Program-made: the position numbers and the translations under genes | The notes under the pieces: generated by a model | The model's database searches: none | What the model saw: only the letters and a program-made list of their open reading frames with translations | Told to the model about the DNA's origin: nothing | Shown here: positions 25,082 to 32,684 of the stretch, piece after piece | How positions within the stretch are numbered: position 1 is the stretch's first letter | How the letters are laid out: each line of letters opens with the position of its first letter | Source of the DNA: CAZCZZ01 sp964503335 | Lineage (GTDB): Bacteria > Verrucomicrobiota > Kiritimatiellia > CAIVKH01 | DNA length: 64,000 bases | Direction of reading: 5' to 3' | NCBI GenBank assembly: GCA_964503335.1 | Contig: CAZCZZ010000001.1 | Span: 58,952-122,951, forward strand

Positions 25082-26526
25082 GTAATCCTGAAGTGGTCAA
25101 CCAGCGTGCAGCGGCGCCACCGGGAAAAGGAGCGCGGTCCGGTGAGGCCTTCGCCCGTCGGGCTCGCAATGGTAAAGGAGCAGAAACCCTCGCCCTCGAG
25201 GCCGAGACCGGCCTGGGAGCGCCCGTTCTTCACAAAAATGCTGCAATTGCACTCCTTCGCCATCCGACTGAGCTTGTCGATGTTGCGTGAATGCATGATC
25301 GCCGTGTGGCGATTGCCGCTCTCGGTCTGGATGGCGAGGTCGATGGCGTAGTCCGCATTAGGAACACGGCAGATCGGGAGAATCGGCATCATCTGCTCTG
25401 TCCAGAGCAGGGGATGGTTTTCGTCCACCTCCACGACGCCTAGTCGGATCGAGCTGGGCACGTTGATGCCGAGCTTCGCCAGGATCACGTCCGCATTCTT
25501 GCCGATCAACTCGCGGTTGATGTGGGCTTCCTTGCGAGGTCCATGCATTTCGCTGAAGATCACTTTTTCAAGCGCCGCGAGCTTGCTCTTGTCGATCAGC
25601 ACGGCGTTGTTGCGCAGCATCGCCTGGATCAAATCGTCGGCAACCTTGTCCACGCAAAGGATCTGCTTCTCGTCGGCGCAGATGATGTTGTTGTCAGTCG
25701 ATGCGCCGAGAACGATATCGCGGCCTGCCTTGTCGATGTTCGCCGTCTCGTCGACGATGACGGGGGGATTGCCGGGGCCGGCGCAAATCGCGCGCTTGCC
25801 GCAAGTCATCGCAGCCTTCACGACGGCGCCGCCGCCGGTGACTACGATGAGGCGGATGTTCGGATGCTTCATCGTCTGGCCGGCGCTCTCGATCGTGGGA
25901 TTCGAGACGCAGGTGATGACGTTCTTCGGTCCGCCCGCCGCCTGGATCGTCTTGTTGATCAAGGCCACGGTTTGCATCGAGCAGTTCTTCGCCGTGGGAT
26001 GCACGTTGAAGACCACCGTATTGCCTGCGGCGATCATGCCGATCGTGTTGCAGATAATGGTCGACGTCGGATTGGTGCAGGGCGTGATGGCGCCGATGAC
26101 TCCGAAAGGCGCGGGCTCTTCGAGCATCAGGCCATGGTCGCCGGTGACGCTCATCGGGTAGAGATGTTCAAGGCCGGGCGTCTTCTCAGAGACGAGCTGG
26201 TTCTTGATGATCTTGTCTTCGAAGCGTCCGAGTTTCGTTTCCTCGTGCGCTGCCTTGGCCAGCGGTGCCGCGTTCTCGAGCATGACACGGCGGATGTCGG
26301 CGATGATCTTTGCGCGCGTGGAAAGGGGGAGGGCGACGTACTCCGGCTGCGCCTCGCGGGCCGCCTTTACGGCATCATCCACCGTGGCGTAGATGCCCAT
26401 GTCGGCATCCACGGGTGGCGACGATGAGCTGGAGGCACCCTTGGCGGGGGTGACGGGTTCCTGATTCAGATCGGCGACAATGCGTCGCGCGATCGCTTCG
26501 ATTTCCTGGTCCGTCAGCCGGGCCAT
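25078..26526 (-). CDS. CoA-acylating aldehyde dehydrogenase (PduP/EutE-like), microcompartment enzyme
   Basis: Oxidises acetaldehyde to acetyl-CoA with NAD+ and CoA. Catalytic Cys lies in STDNNIICADEKQ, with upstream VTGGGAVVKAAMTCGKRAICAGPGNPP as in PduP and EutE. The first about 20 residues (TDQEIEAIARRIVADLNQE) form an amphipathic helix followed by a Pro/Ser-rich linker, the pattern of an encapsulation peptide. A strong ribosome site (GGAGG) precedes the ATG. Length is 482 residues. Inside the shell it would consume the acetaldehyde released by the DeoC domain encoded at 28066. Confidence 0.94.
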   Translation of the reverse strand: MARLTDQEIEAIARRIVADLNQEPVTPAKGASSSSSPPVDADMGIYATVDDAVKAAREAQPEYVALPLSTRAKIIADIRRVMLENAAPLAKAAHEETKLGRFEDKIIKNQLVSEKTPGLEHLYPMSVTGDHGLMLEEPAPFGVIGAITPCTNPTSTIICNTIGMIAAGNTVVFNVHPTAKNCSMQTVALINKTIQAAGGPKNVITCVSNPTIESAGQTMKHPNIRLIVVTGGGAVVKAAMTCGKRAICAGPGNPPVIVDETANIDKAGRDIVLGASTDNNIICADEKQILCVDKVADDLIQAMLRNNAVLIDKSKLAALEKVIFSEMHGPRKEAHINRELIGKNADVILAKLGINVPSSIRLGVVEVDENHPLLWTEQMMPILPICRVPNADYAIDLAIQTESGNRHTAIMHSRNIDKLSRMAKECNCSIFVKNGRSQAGLGLEGEGFCSFTIASPTGEGLTGPRSFSRWRRCTLVDHFRIT

Positions 26527-26529
26527 GGT

Positions 26530-26844
26530 TTATTCCTCCGGAACGTTGGGTTCCTCGCTCTTGCGATACTTGGTCGCGCCGTCGATGCTCCAGCTGTCCA
26601 CGATGGCCATGACCACCGCGTCCACGGGCCGCTTATCCGTCTGCTGCGTCTGCCGGGCGGAGCTGCCGGAGGCGATCAGGACGATCTCCTCGGGGCCAGC
26701 GCCGACGGCATCGGCTGCGACGAGCGGATTCCCGCTCTCCTTGCCGGATTCATCGAGAGGCCTGACGAGCAGGAACTTCAACCCGTTCAAGGTCGGTTCC
26801 TTGCGCGTGGCGACAACAGTGCCGATGACTTTGGCCAGTTGCAT
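26530..26844 (-). CDS. BMC-P (EutN/CcmL) pentameric vertex protein, third copy
   Basis: 104 residues starting MQLAKVIGTVVATRKEPTLNGLKFLLVRPLDESG, with the loop VAADAVGAGPEEIVLIASGSSARQT and VDAVVMAIVDSWSIDG. I use the ATG at 26844; a longer frame to 26916 is coded by the upstream palindrome and lacks family similarity. The C-terminal 15 residues (YRKSEEPNVPEE) extend past the domain. It lies 4 bases before the aldehyde dehydrogenase gene. Confidence 0.92.
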   Translation of the reverse strand: MQLAKVIGTVVATRKEPTLNGLKFLLVRPLDESGKESGNPLVAADAVGAGPEEIVLIASGSSARQTQQTDKRPVDAVVMAIVDSWSIDGATKYRKSEEPNVPEE

Positions 26845-26851
26845 GACAAGT

Positions 26852-26935
26852 GGAATTGCTGATTGCTGAAGGCTGAATGCTGATTGCCGGAGTTCCGGAA
26901 AATCATCAGTCATCAATCATAGATCAGAAATCCGT
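26852..26935. repeat. Palindromic GCTGATTGCTGAA repeat between BMC-H and BMC-P genes
   Basis: Words such as GCTGATTGCTGAAGGCTGAA are followed by ATCATCAGTCATCAATCAT. It forms an imperfect stem in the mRNA immediately after the BMC-H stop. BMC-H is needed in large excess over the other shell parts, so a stabilising stem here would make sense, but this is inference. Confidence 0.6.
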
Positions 26936-26936
26936 C

Positions 26937-27236
26937 CTACTTCTTGCCCTTGGCTTCGGCCTGGCGTCCCAGCGGGATCGTGGCATCGACGTTCGAGTGC
27001 GGACGCGCGATGACGTGGACTGCAACCACTTCGCCGACGCGACCCGCAGCGATCTGTGCTGCATCGCAGGCGGCTTTGACCGCAGCAACGTCGCCGCGAA
27101 CGATGATGGTGACGTATCCGCCGCCGGTCTTCTCATACGAAACCAGCTCGACCTTCGCGGCTTTGACGGCTGCGTCAGCAGCTTCAACCACAGCCGGGAA
27201 CGACCGGCATTCGACCATGCCCAATGCTTCTGCCAT
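26937..27236 (-). CDS. BMC-H hexameric shell protein
   Basis: The main facet protein of the microcompartment. It has 99 residues with the canonical BMC domain: EALGMVECRSFPAVVEAADAAVKAAKVELVSYEKTGGGYVTIIVRGDVAAVKAACDAA. The sequence KTGGGYVT contains the pore-lining loop. The C-terminus has a short charged tail (RQAEAKGKK). A ribosome site (GAGGGAG) precedes the ATG. It is the only BMC-H in the locus. Confidence 0.96.
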   Translation of the reverse strand: MAEALGMVECRSFPAVVEAADAAVKAAKVELVSYEKTGGGYVTIIVRGDVAAVKAACDAAQIAAGRVGEVVAVHVIARPHSNVDATIPLGRQAEAKGKK

Positions 27237-27292
27237 TTTAGTACTCCCTCTTCTTCTTGTTGTCGTGAATGTTGTTCTGACTCAAACGCGTC

Positions 27293-27925
27293 CTAACCGC
27301 CGCGACCCTTTTCTTCACGGCCGGTAATGACTTCCAACGCCTTCTCCGCTGCTCGATAGCCGACGTCGATATCGCGCTCCTCGCCGCCGAGATAGATGCG
27401 ACCGAAGCTGCCGAACGCGCGTACTTCCAGGATGTTCACGTTTGCGGCCTTTTCGGCCTCGTTCGCCGCGATCGCGGCATAGCCGGCCGGGGCGCACTCC
27501 ATGACATAGAGCGACTGGCCGGGCACAATCATGTTGCCGTGGCGCGTGCGGTTGATGAGCTGCGTGTGGTAGTCGGAGATGTTGCGGATGACCTGGCTGG
27601 TGAGGAGCTTCGGCTTGATCCGGTCCTCTTCCTTGAGATCGAGCGATTCCAGGATGGCGCGGCCAGCTTCACGGACCTCGGCCTGCGACTGCGAGTGGAC
27701 CTCGAGCATGCCGTACAAACGTTCGATGATCATCATACCCGGCGTTACGTTTGTGGCCTTGAGGGCGACGTCAGTCACCTTGTTGATGTCCATGCCGGGC
27801 GCAATCTCGACGAAGAGAGCCGCTTGGCCCGGGGTGGGGAGAAAGCCTTGCGCGACCGTTCCAAGGAAAGACGCAAAGCTCGGCTGCAGACTGTCGATGA
27901 AGATATAGCAACGTAGTTCTGACAT
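27293..27925 (-). CDS. BMC-T tandem-domain shell protein, possibly the double-stacked type
   Basis: 210 residues starting SELRCYIFIDSLQPSFASFLGTVAQGFLPTPGQAALFVEIAPG, with a second BMC domain containing PGQSLYVMECAPAGYAAIAANEAEKAANVNILEVRAFGSFGRIYLGG. The overall pattern resembles, from memory, the gated double-stacked trimers of the Haliangium-type metabolosome, but I cannot align it here. A ribosome site (AGGAG) precedes the ATG. It probably lets a larger substrate or cofactor cross the shell. Confidence 0.85.
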   Translation of the reverse strand: MSELRCYIFIDSLQPSFASFLGTVAQGFLPTPGQAALFVEIAPGMDINKVTDVALKATNVTPGMMIIERLYGMLEVHSQSQAEVREAGRAILESLDLKEEDRIKPKLLTSQVIRNISDYHTQLINRTRHGNMIVPGQSLYVMECAPAGYAAIAANEAEKAANVNILEVRAFGSFGRIYLGGEERDIDVGYRAAEKALEVITGREEKGRGG

Positions 27926-27954
27926 GACCTACTCTCCTGGTTGTTTCCCCTCTA

Positions 27955-28066
27955 AACTCTTCTCGCTCTTAATCATAACCTTAATCTTCTTCTCATCTGC
28001 TCATCGGACATCCGCATTCCGGATGAGCCGAAGAGTATGATTAAGATTACGATTACGACCGAAACT
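27955..28066. repeat. Nested palindrome upstream of the first shell gene
   Basis: An inner stem pairs GCTCATCGG-side bases with CCGGATGAGC around CATCCGCATT, and an outer stem pairs CTTAATCATA-type words with TATGATTAAGATTACGATTACG. It fills the 140-base gap between the RpiB-DeoC gene and the BMC-T gene and may set their relative expression. Confidence 0.55.
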
Positions 28067-29334
28067 CAATACCCCTTGCCGCTGGAAGTGGCTGTATTCC
28101 CCGCGCGGGCCTCTTCCATGATCTTTACACTGCTGCTGCAGCCGACGCGCGTGGCGCCGGCGCTGACCATCTTCAGCACATCCCCGTAGGTGCGGATGCC
28201 ACCGGAAGCTTTGACCCCCAGCTTCCGTGGCGCGACGGTCTTCGCCATCAACGCGATATCCTCGGCAGTGGCCCCGCCGGTGGAGAATCCCGTCGATGTC
28301 TTCACAAAATCGGCGTTCGCTTTCATGCTGAGCTGGCAGGCGCGAACCTTTTCTTCGTCGTTCAAGAGGCTGGTCTCAAGGATGACCTTGCACACGGCGC
28401 GGCTTTCCTTGCAGGTTTCGACGACGGCGCGGATGTCCTTCAGCACAAGGGCGTCATCCTTGCTCTTGAGGGCGCCGATGTTGATCACCATGTCGATTTC
28501 CTGCGAGCCTTCGCGGAGGGCACGCCTCGCCTCAAGGGCCTTGATTTCGGGCGGTTGGGCGCCGAGAGGGAATCCGACTACGCAGCAGACCTTCGTGTTC
28601 GTGTCGCGGAGCAGCTGCCGGGCTTGTTTGACGTTCGTCGAGTTGACGCAGACGGAGAAGAAGTTGTTGGCCTTGGCTTCGGCACAGAGCTTTTCGATGT
28701 CGCTGCTCGTCGCCTCAGGCTTCAGGAGGGTGTGATCGATCAAGCGGGCCACGTCTTTGGCGGCGAGGGGGGCTGACTTGGAGGAAGCCTGGTTGCCCGG
28801 GCTGAGGAGCTGCTTTACGCGCTCCGCGATGCGTACTACGTCTTCCGGTGCGAGATCCGACCCGCCTTGTGCGCTGCTTGTCATTCTCTTCCGCTCGATC
28901 TCCCTAATCAGTTGAACGCGAGCACGATGACGATCCGCCGTACATTCCGTCGTTAGGAACATGTCAGCGATTTGTTTAGCGTCGGCGAGATTGGTTTGAC
29001 CTGCGCCGAGAGTCAAGACATTCGCGTCGTTGTGCTCACGGCTGTTGCGGGCGAGGGCCACGTTGTAACACGCTGCAGCTAGAACGCCCGGGACCTTGTT
29101 GGCCGTCATTGCGGAGCCGATTCCTGCGCCATCGACCATGATGCCGAAACGGCACTTACCGGTTCCCACGCGACTGGCGACTTCAAACGCAACGCGCGGA
29201 TAATCAACGGGATCCTTGCTGTGTGTTCCACAGTCTTCAACGGAATGACCCTGGGAAAGAAGGTACCCCTTGAGTTCTTCCTTCAGCTCAAATCCCCCGT
29301 GATCGCCGCCGATGGCTATGCGATGAGCAGTCAT
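28066..29334 (-). CDS. RpiB-like domain fused to deoxyribose-phosphate aldolase (DeoC)
   Basis: One 422-residue protein with two enzymes. Residues about 1-145 are a RpiB/LacAB sugar-phosphate isomerase fold (IAIGGDHGGFELKEEL, YPRVAFEVA, SREHNDANVLTLGAG), but the usual catalytic Cys motif reads VDGAGIG, with Asp in place of Cys. Residues about 195-415 are a class I aldolase with Lys in FVKTSTGFSTGG (Schiff base), Lys in VKASGGIRTYGD and Asp in EIDMVINIGAL. It would split deoxyribose-5-phosphate into glyceraldehyde-3-phosphate and acetaldehyde. The linker (about 150-190) has an amphipathic helix SDLAPEDVVRIAERVKQLL, resembling an encapsulation peptide. First gene of the BMC locus. Confidence 0.93.
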   Translation of the reverse strand: MTAHRIAIGGDHGGFELKEELKGYLLSQGHSVEDCGTHSKDPVDYPRVAFEVASRVGTGKCRFGIMVDGAGIGSAMTANKVPGVLAAACYNVALARNSREHNDANVLTLGAGQTNLADAKQIADMFLTTECTADRHRARVQLIREIERKRMTSSAQGGSDLAPEDVVRIAERVKQLLSPGNQASSKSAPLAAKDVARLIDHTLLKPEATSSDIEKLCAEAKANNFFSVCVNSTNVKQARQLLRDTNTKVCCVVGFPLGAQPPEIKALEARRALREGSQEIDMVINIGALKSKDDALVLKDIRAVVETCKESRAVCKVILETSLLNDEEKVRACQLSMKANADFVKTSTGFSTGGATAEDIALMAKTVAPRKLGVKASGGIRTYGDVLKMVSAGATRVGCSSSVKIMEEARAGNTATSSGKGY

Positions 29335-29460
29335 GACGAGTGCTCAAAATGCCGGAGCGTCTTCGCCAAAGCAATGGGAAAGAGCGAGTCATCGCAACTT
29401 CGCGTCGTTTACACGCAGGAGTTTAGGATTTGTGCGGGCTGCGGACCCTGAAGGGTGTGC

Positions 29461-29485
29461 GCTGGCTGAGGTCAGCCAGCCTACA
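29461..29485. repeat. REP palindrome supplying the ppiD-like gene's stop codon
   Basis: GCTGGCTGA and TCAGCCAGC form a 9-bp stem around GG (29461-29480), followed by CTACA. The TAG stop of the next gene (29481-29483, minus strand) lies in this CTACA end, as in the palindromes at 7063, 54601 and 55103. Confidence 0.75.
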
Positions 29486-30588
29486 GTGTGGCTTCTTCTT
29501 CGACGGGCGTCTCTTCGTCGGGAACGTTGGTCGGGAGGCGGTCCTCAAACTTGGCCTGTTTGAGGAGGTAGTCCTGCCATTCGTCATAGACGATGCGCGT
29601 GTTCTGGCGGCGGATCGTGGTCTCGATCTGTTCCTTCAGGGAGTCGTAGGACGAAGGATCACCGGGTGTCCTTGTTTCCACGAATGCGATCAGGATGGCG
29701 TCATCCGCCGGGAGAAGCTCGCTGAGCTCGCCCTGGTTCATGGTCATGATCCCGCGCATCAGGACTTCGGAATAGTCGTTTGTCGTGGGACCTGTTGATG
29801 CGGTGAACTCCTCCGATGTGACAGGCGTGATGTCGAAGGATTTCACGCCATCGGCAAAAGTCTTTCCTGCCTTCAGCGCGGCATCAGCCGCGTCGCGAAC
29901 CGCCTGCGCCTTGGCGCTCAATGCGTCGCTGATTGCCTGCATTTCGGCATAGGGCCTTACGCGCGAGGCGACTTCGTCGAAGGTCGGCACGCGGGGCGCA
30001 ATCTTCTCCACGAGAGCGAGCACATACACATAGTCCTCGCCTTTGACAGGCTCGCTGAAGTTGCTGTCAGCGTCGATCGATAGCGCNNNNNNNNNNNNNN
30101 NNNNNNNNNNNNNNNNNNNNNNNNNNNNNNNNNNNNNNNNNNNNNNNNNNNNNNNNNNNNNNNNNNNNNNNNNNNNNNNNNNNNNNCGAGAACCGCTTGT
30201 CCTCGGTCTGGAAGATCGGCTGCTGCTGGATGGCCTGCGCGATCTCGTCGTCCGTGGCATTGAGACCCATCTTCTTTGCTTCGTCGATGGCGATAATGCG
30301 CTGCCAGGCGGCTTCGCGGAGTTGTGTATCGATCTGGGGCGTGATGTTGAACGAGCGGCCGAGCGCCAGGATGACGGAGAGGTAGCTGTTCATGTAGGAC
30401 GAGCGGAAAGTCTGCTGGTCCACCGGCTCACCATTCAGGGTTCCCGCAGCCTGGGCATCCTGCTGGCTCTCCGTGCTGGGCATGGTCGTGCCCCAGACGA
30501 TGAACGTGAATATGACGATGATCAGGAACGACGCCCAGAGAAGGCGCGACTGGATCAAGCGGTGGAACTTCGAAATCATCATGGCCAT
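29481..30588 (-). CDS. PpiD/SurA-like periplasmic folding factor (interrupted by an assembly gap)
   Basis: The N-terminal part has a membrane anchor (about residues 17-35, RLLWASFLIIVIFTFIVWG) and a SurA-N-like chaperone region (GEPVDQQTFRSSYMNSY; AAWQRIIAIDEAKKMGLNATDDEIAQAI). The C-terminal part (VKGEDYVYVLALVEKIAPRVPTFDEVASRVRP...) matches the region after the parvulin domain in PpiD-like proteins. The two parts are in different frames across the 100-N gap, so the gap length is arbitrary and the PPIase domain itself is unseen. The stop codon lies in a REP palindrome. Confidence 0.78.
30087..30186. other. Assembly gap (100 N) inside the ppiD-like gene
   Basis: Exactly 100 N. The flanking coding parts are in different frames and no shared sequence lies on the two sides, so real sequence is missing, probably several hundred bases coding the middle of the protein. 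Confidence 0.95.
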
Positions 30589-30657
30589 GGCGTAGGATCC
30601 TTATTCAGAAAGGCGGGGAGATTAGCAATATTCGCATAGCAGTAAAGGGGAGAATCT

Positions 30658-30736
30658 GGAATGCGGATTGAGGAATGATGATTGCGGAGTTCGATCTCTG
30701 AACTTCATCAATCATCGATCATCCATCCGCAATTCC
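30658..30736. repeat. Palindrome of ATGCGGATTGA/CATCCATCCGCA words
   Basis: ATGCGGATTGAGGAATGATGA is answered by CATCAATCATCGATCATCC and ATCCGCAATTCC. It lies between kdsD and the ppiD-like gene. Same word family as 6190-6290, whose phrases it nearly repeats. Confidence 0.65.
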
Positions 30737-31707
30737 TAGAGGATCTTGAACTTGGGGAGATCCTGGATGTCGACCATGCCGGCGAAGTGGCCCGTGCGGT
30801 CCACGATGACCAGATCATCGATATTGTGACGTTCGAACAGGGCGAGGACATCCACGGCAAGATGGTCCGGGGTCAGGGTAATGGGCTGGCGCGTGATGAA
30901 GGCGTCGATGGGGTGATCGATCAAATTGACCTGCTGTGTGAGGTGGCGACGGAGGTCGCCGTCGGTGAAGATGCCGAGGAGCTTATTGGATGCATCCACG
31001 ACGGCTACAGACCCTGACCGGGCCTCGGTCATGGCGAGCACGGCATCGCGGACCTTGGCGCCGCTCTGGACCCGGGCGACGCGGTCGCCGGAGCGCATGA
31101 TATCCGATACCTTAAGAAGGAGCGTGCGGCCGATGGCGCCGCCGGGGTGCAGCTTCGCATAGTCCTCCCGCTGAAAACCGCGCGCTTCCAGAAGCACCAT
31201 CGCCAGCGCGTCGCCCACGGCGAGCGTGACCGTCGTGCTGGTGGTGGGGGCGAGGTTGAACGGGCACGCTTCCTGGGTGATCTCGACCGCGATGACTTCG
31301 TCCGAGAGCTTCGCGAGGGAGCTTTCCGTGTCGCCCGTGATGGCAATGATGGCGACGTTCTTCCGTCGCACAGCGGGAATGAGGTGTGTGAGCTCCTCGG
31401 ACTCGCCGCTGTAGCTCAGCGCGATGAGGGCATCGCCTTCCGACACGATCCCGAGTTCGCCGTGCATGGCATCCGAGGGATGGAGAAAAACGGCAGGGCT
31501 GCCCGTGCTCGTCATCGTCGAGGCGATCTTCTGCCCGATCGGCAGATTCTTGCCCACGCCGGCGACTACAATCTTGCCGCCGCCCTTCAGGGATTGCAGC
31601 AAGCGATCGACGGCGCGGTTAAAGCCGGCGCCGAGGCCATCCCGGACCTTTTGAAGTCCGGCCAGCTCGATATTGATGATCTCCCGTGCTCGCTCTGCGT
31701 AAGACAT
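30736..31707 (-). CDS. kdsD: Arabinose-5-phosphate isomerase (KdsD/KpsF family)
   Basis: Interconverts ribulose-5-phosphate and arabinose-5-phosphate, the first committed step to KDO of lipopolysaccharide. The SIS domain (about 30-170) has GVGKNLPIGQKIASTMTSTGSPAVFLHPSDAMHGELG and ALSYSGESEEL. Two CBS domains follow (IMRSGDRVARVQSG..., FITRQPITLTPDHLAVDVLALFERHNIDDLVIVD). The ATG at 31707 (MSYAERAREII) gives 323 residues, the family norm. The longer open frame upstream is non-coding and holds the TTCCAAGG palindrome pair. Confidence 0.93.
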   Translation of the reverse strand: MSYAERAREIINIELAGLQKVRDGLGAGFNRAVDRLLQSLKGGGKIVVAGVGKNLPIGQKIASTMTSTGSPAVFLHPSDAMHGELGIVSEGDALIALSYSGESEELTHLIPAVRRKNVAIIAITGDTESSLAKLSDEVIAVEITQEACPFNLAPTTSTTVTLAVGDALAMVLLEARGFQREDYAKLHPGGAIGRTLLLKVSDIMRSGDRVARVQSGAKVRDAVLAMTEARSGSVAVVDASNKLLGIFTDGDLRRHLTQQVNLIDHPIDAFITRQPITLTPDHLAVDVLALFERHNIDDLVIVDRTGHFAGMVDIQDLPKFKIL

Positions 31708-31724
31708 GCTGCGATTGCCTCGTA

Positions 31725-31771
31725 TTCCAAGGATTGGAACACGGAGGATGCACGATTTCCAAGGATTGGAA
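31725..31771. repeat. Pair of TTCCAAGGATTGGAA palindromes, period 32 bp
   Basis: Copies at 31725-31739 and 31757-31771 start 32 bases apart, exactly as in the phr copy at 7977-8023, while the 17 bases between them differ. It lies just upstream of the kdsD start codon, in its leader. Confidence 0.8.
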
Positions 31772-31861
31772 AACCCAAAAGCGAAGCAGCCGTCCCGCGA
31801 CCCACCCTGGTGATCTCCCCGGGTTGCGGAACGACTGCTTTGAACAGCCTTTGTGTCCGGC

Positions 31862-32482
31862 CTAGTCGCGCAGGCGGTAGCCGACGCCGCGGACCGTCTG
31901 GATATAGTTTGCCGCAGTGCCCAGCTTCTTGCGAAGTCCGGCGATCTGCACATCCACGGCGCGCGTGGTCACGGGGTAATCGTGGCCTTTGACTGCGTCA
32001 ACAATCTGTTCGCGTGAGAAGACCCAGCCCGCATGCTTGGCAAGCAGGGACAGGATCCCGAACTCCGTGTGCGTCAGGGGAGGGCAGGCCTTCTCGCGTA
32101 CGAGTACTTCGTGGCGGCCGGGAATGATCGTCATTTCACGCACACGAATCACGTCGGTCGGCACAGCCATCTCCGCCGGGGAAGGTGTCGTCGACGTGGT
32201 TGAGACCGTCGTGGATTTCCGTTCACCACGCAGGATCGACTCAGGCGCGGCTACGATGATCACCGGATTACGTCCGCCCGCTTTGCTGTCGGCGATGGCC
32301 CGCATCAGGGCCTGACCTTGTGTCGAAGGCATGCTCAGCGTGATTTCGACGATATCCGTCGTATCCGAGGGACTTGCCTCAGCAGTCGTCCGCCGGCTGC
32401 GATCCTCGTGCATTTCCTCACCGCGTTGCGAACCCATGACCACCCGTGTCTTCTGCGCCAAACCCGCTTTGGTTGCTATCAT
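31862..32482 (-). CDS. PhoB-like winged-helix regulator with degenerate receiver
   Basis: The C-terminal half (about 110-206) is an OmpR/PhoB DNA-binding domain almost parallel to PhoB at 6285: PGRHEVLV, LTHTEFGILSLLAKHAGWVFSREQIVDAV and VTTRAVDVQIAGLRKKLG. The N-terminal part keeps a shadow of the receiver fold (DIVEITLSMPSTQGQALMRAIADSK..NPVIIVAA aligns with the D54 strand and helix of PhoB) but lacks the phospho-acceptor Asp, the acidic pocket and the Lys, and has a Ser/Thr-rich linker. A ribosome site (AAGGTGAGG) precedes the ATG. It may bind PhoB-like sites independently of phosphorylation. Confidence 0.85.
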   Translation of the reverse strand: MIATKAGLAQKTRVVMGSQRGEEMHEDRSRRTTAEASPSDTTDIVEITLSMPSTQGQALMRAIADSKAGGRNPVIIVAAPESILRGERKSTTVSTTSTTPSPAEMAVPTDVIRVREMTIIPGRHEVLVREKACPPLTHTEFGILSLLAKHAGWVFSREQIVDAVKGHDYPVTTRAVDVQIAGLRKKLGTAANYIQTVRGVGYRLRD

Positions 32483-32638
32483 TGCCTCACCTTTATCTGT
32501 TGTTATTGTTGATCATCGCTATGGCAATCGCTGTGCCAACGTCGTGAGAAAACGATTTCGCAATCACAAGTGGTTGTGAAGCAATGTCTTGTGGTGTACG
32601 CGATGTACTACAACGGCGAATGCGAGTATCGCCATCGA

Positions 32639-32680
32639 TACACAAATGTATCTTAATTGTTATTAAGATACATCTGTGTA
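32639..32680. promoter_or_regulatory. 19-bp AT-rich inverted repeat between rsmB-like gene and regulator
   Basis: ATGTATCTTAAT pairs with ATTAAGATACAT around TGTT, extended by ACACA/TGTGT with one mismatch. It lies just after the stop of the rsmB-like gene and about 160 bases upstream of the PhoB-like gene, both on the minus strand. It could be a terminator without a T-run or an operator. Its AT content stands out from the surroundings. Confidence 0.5.
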
Positions 32681-32684
32681 AAAA

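Noticed and set aside
26845..26916. N-terminal extension of the third BMC-P protein to 26916
   Set aside because: The extra residues are coded by the palindromic repeat and are not found in EutN/CcmL proteins; the ATG at 26844 starts the conserved domain.
30736..31953. A longer kdsD start at 31953
   Set aside because: The extra 82 residues are coded by the promoter and palindrome region and are absent from the KdsD family; MSYAERAREI at 31707 fits the family start.
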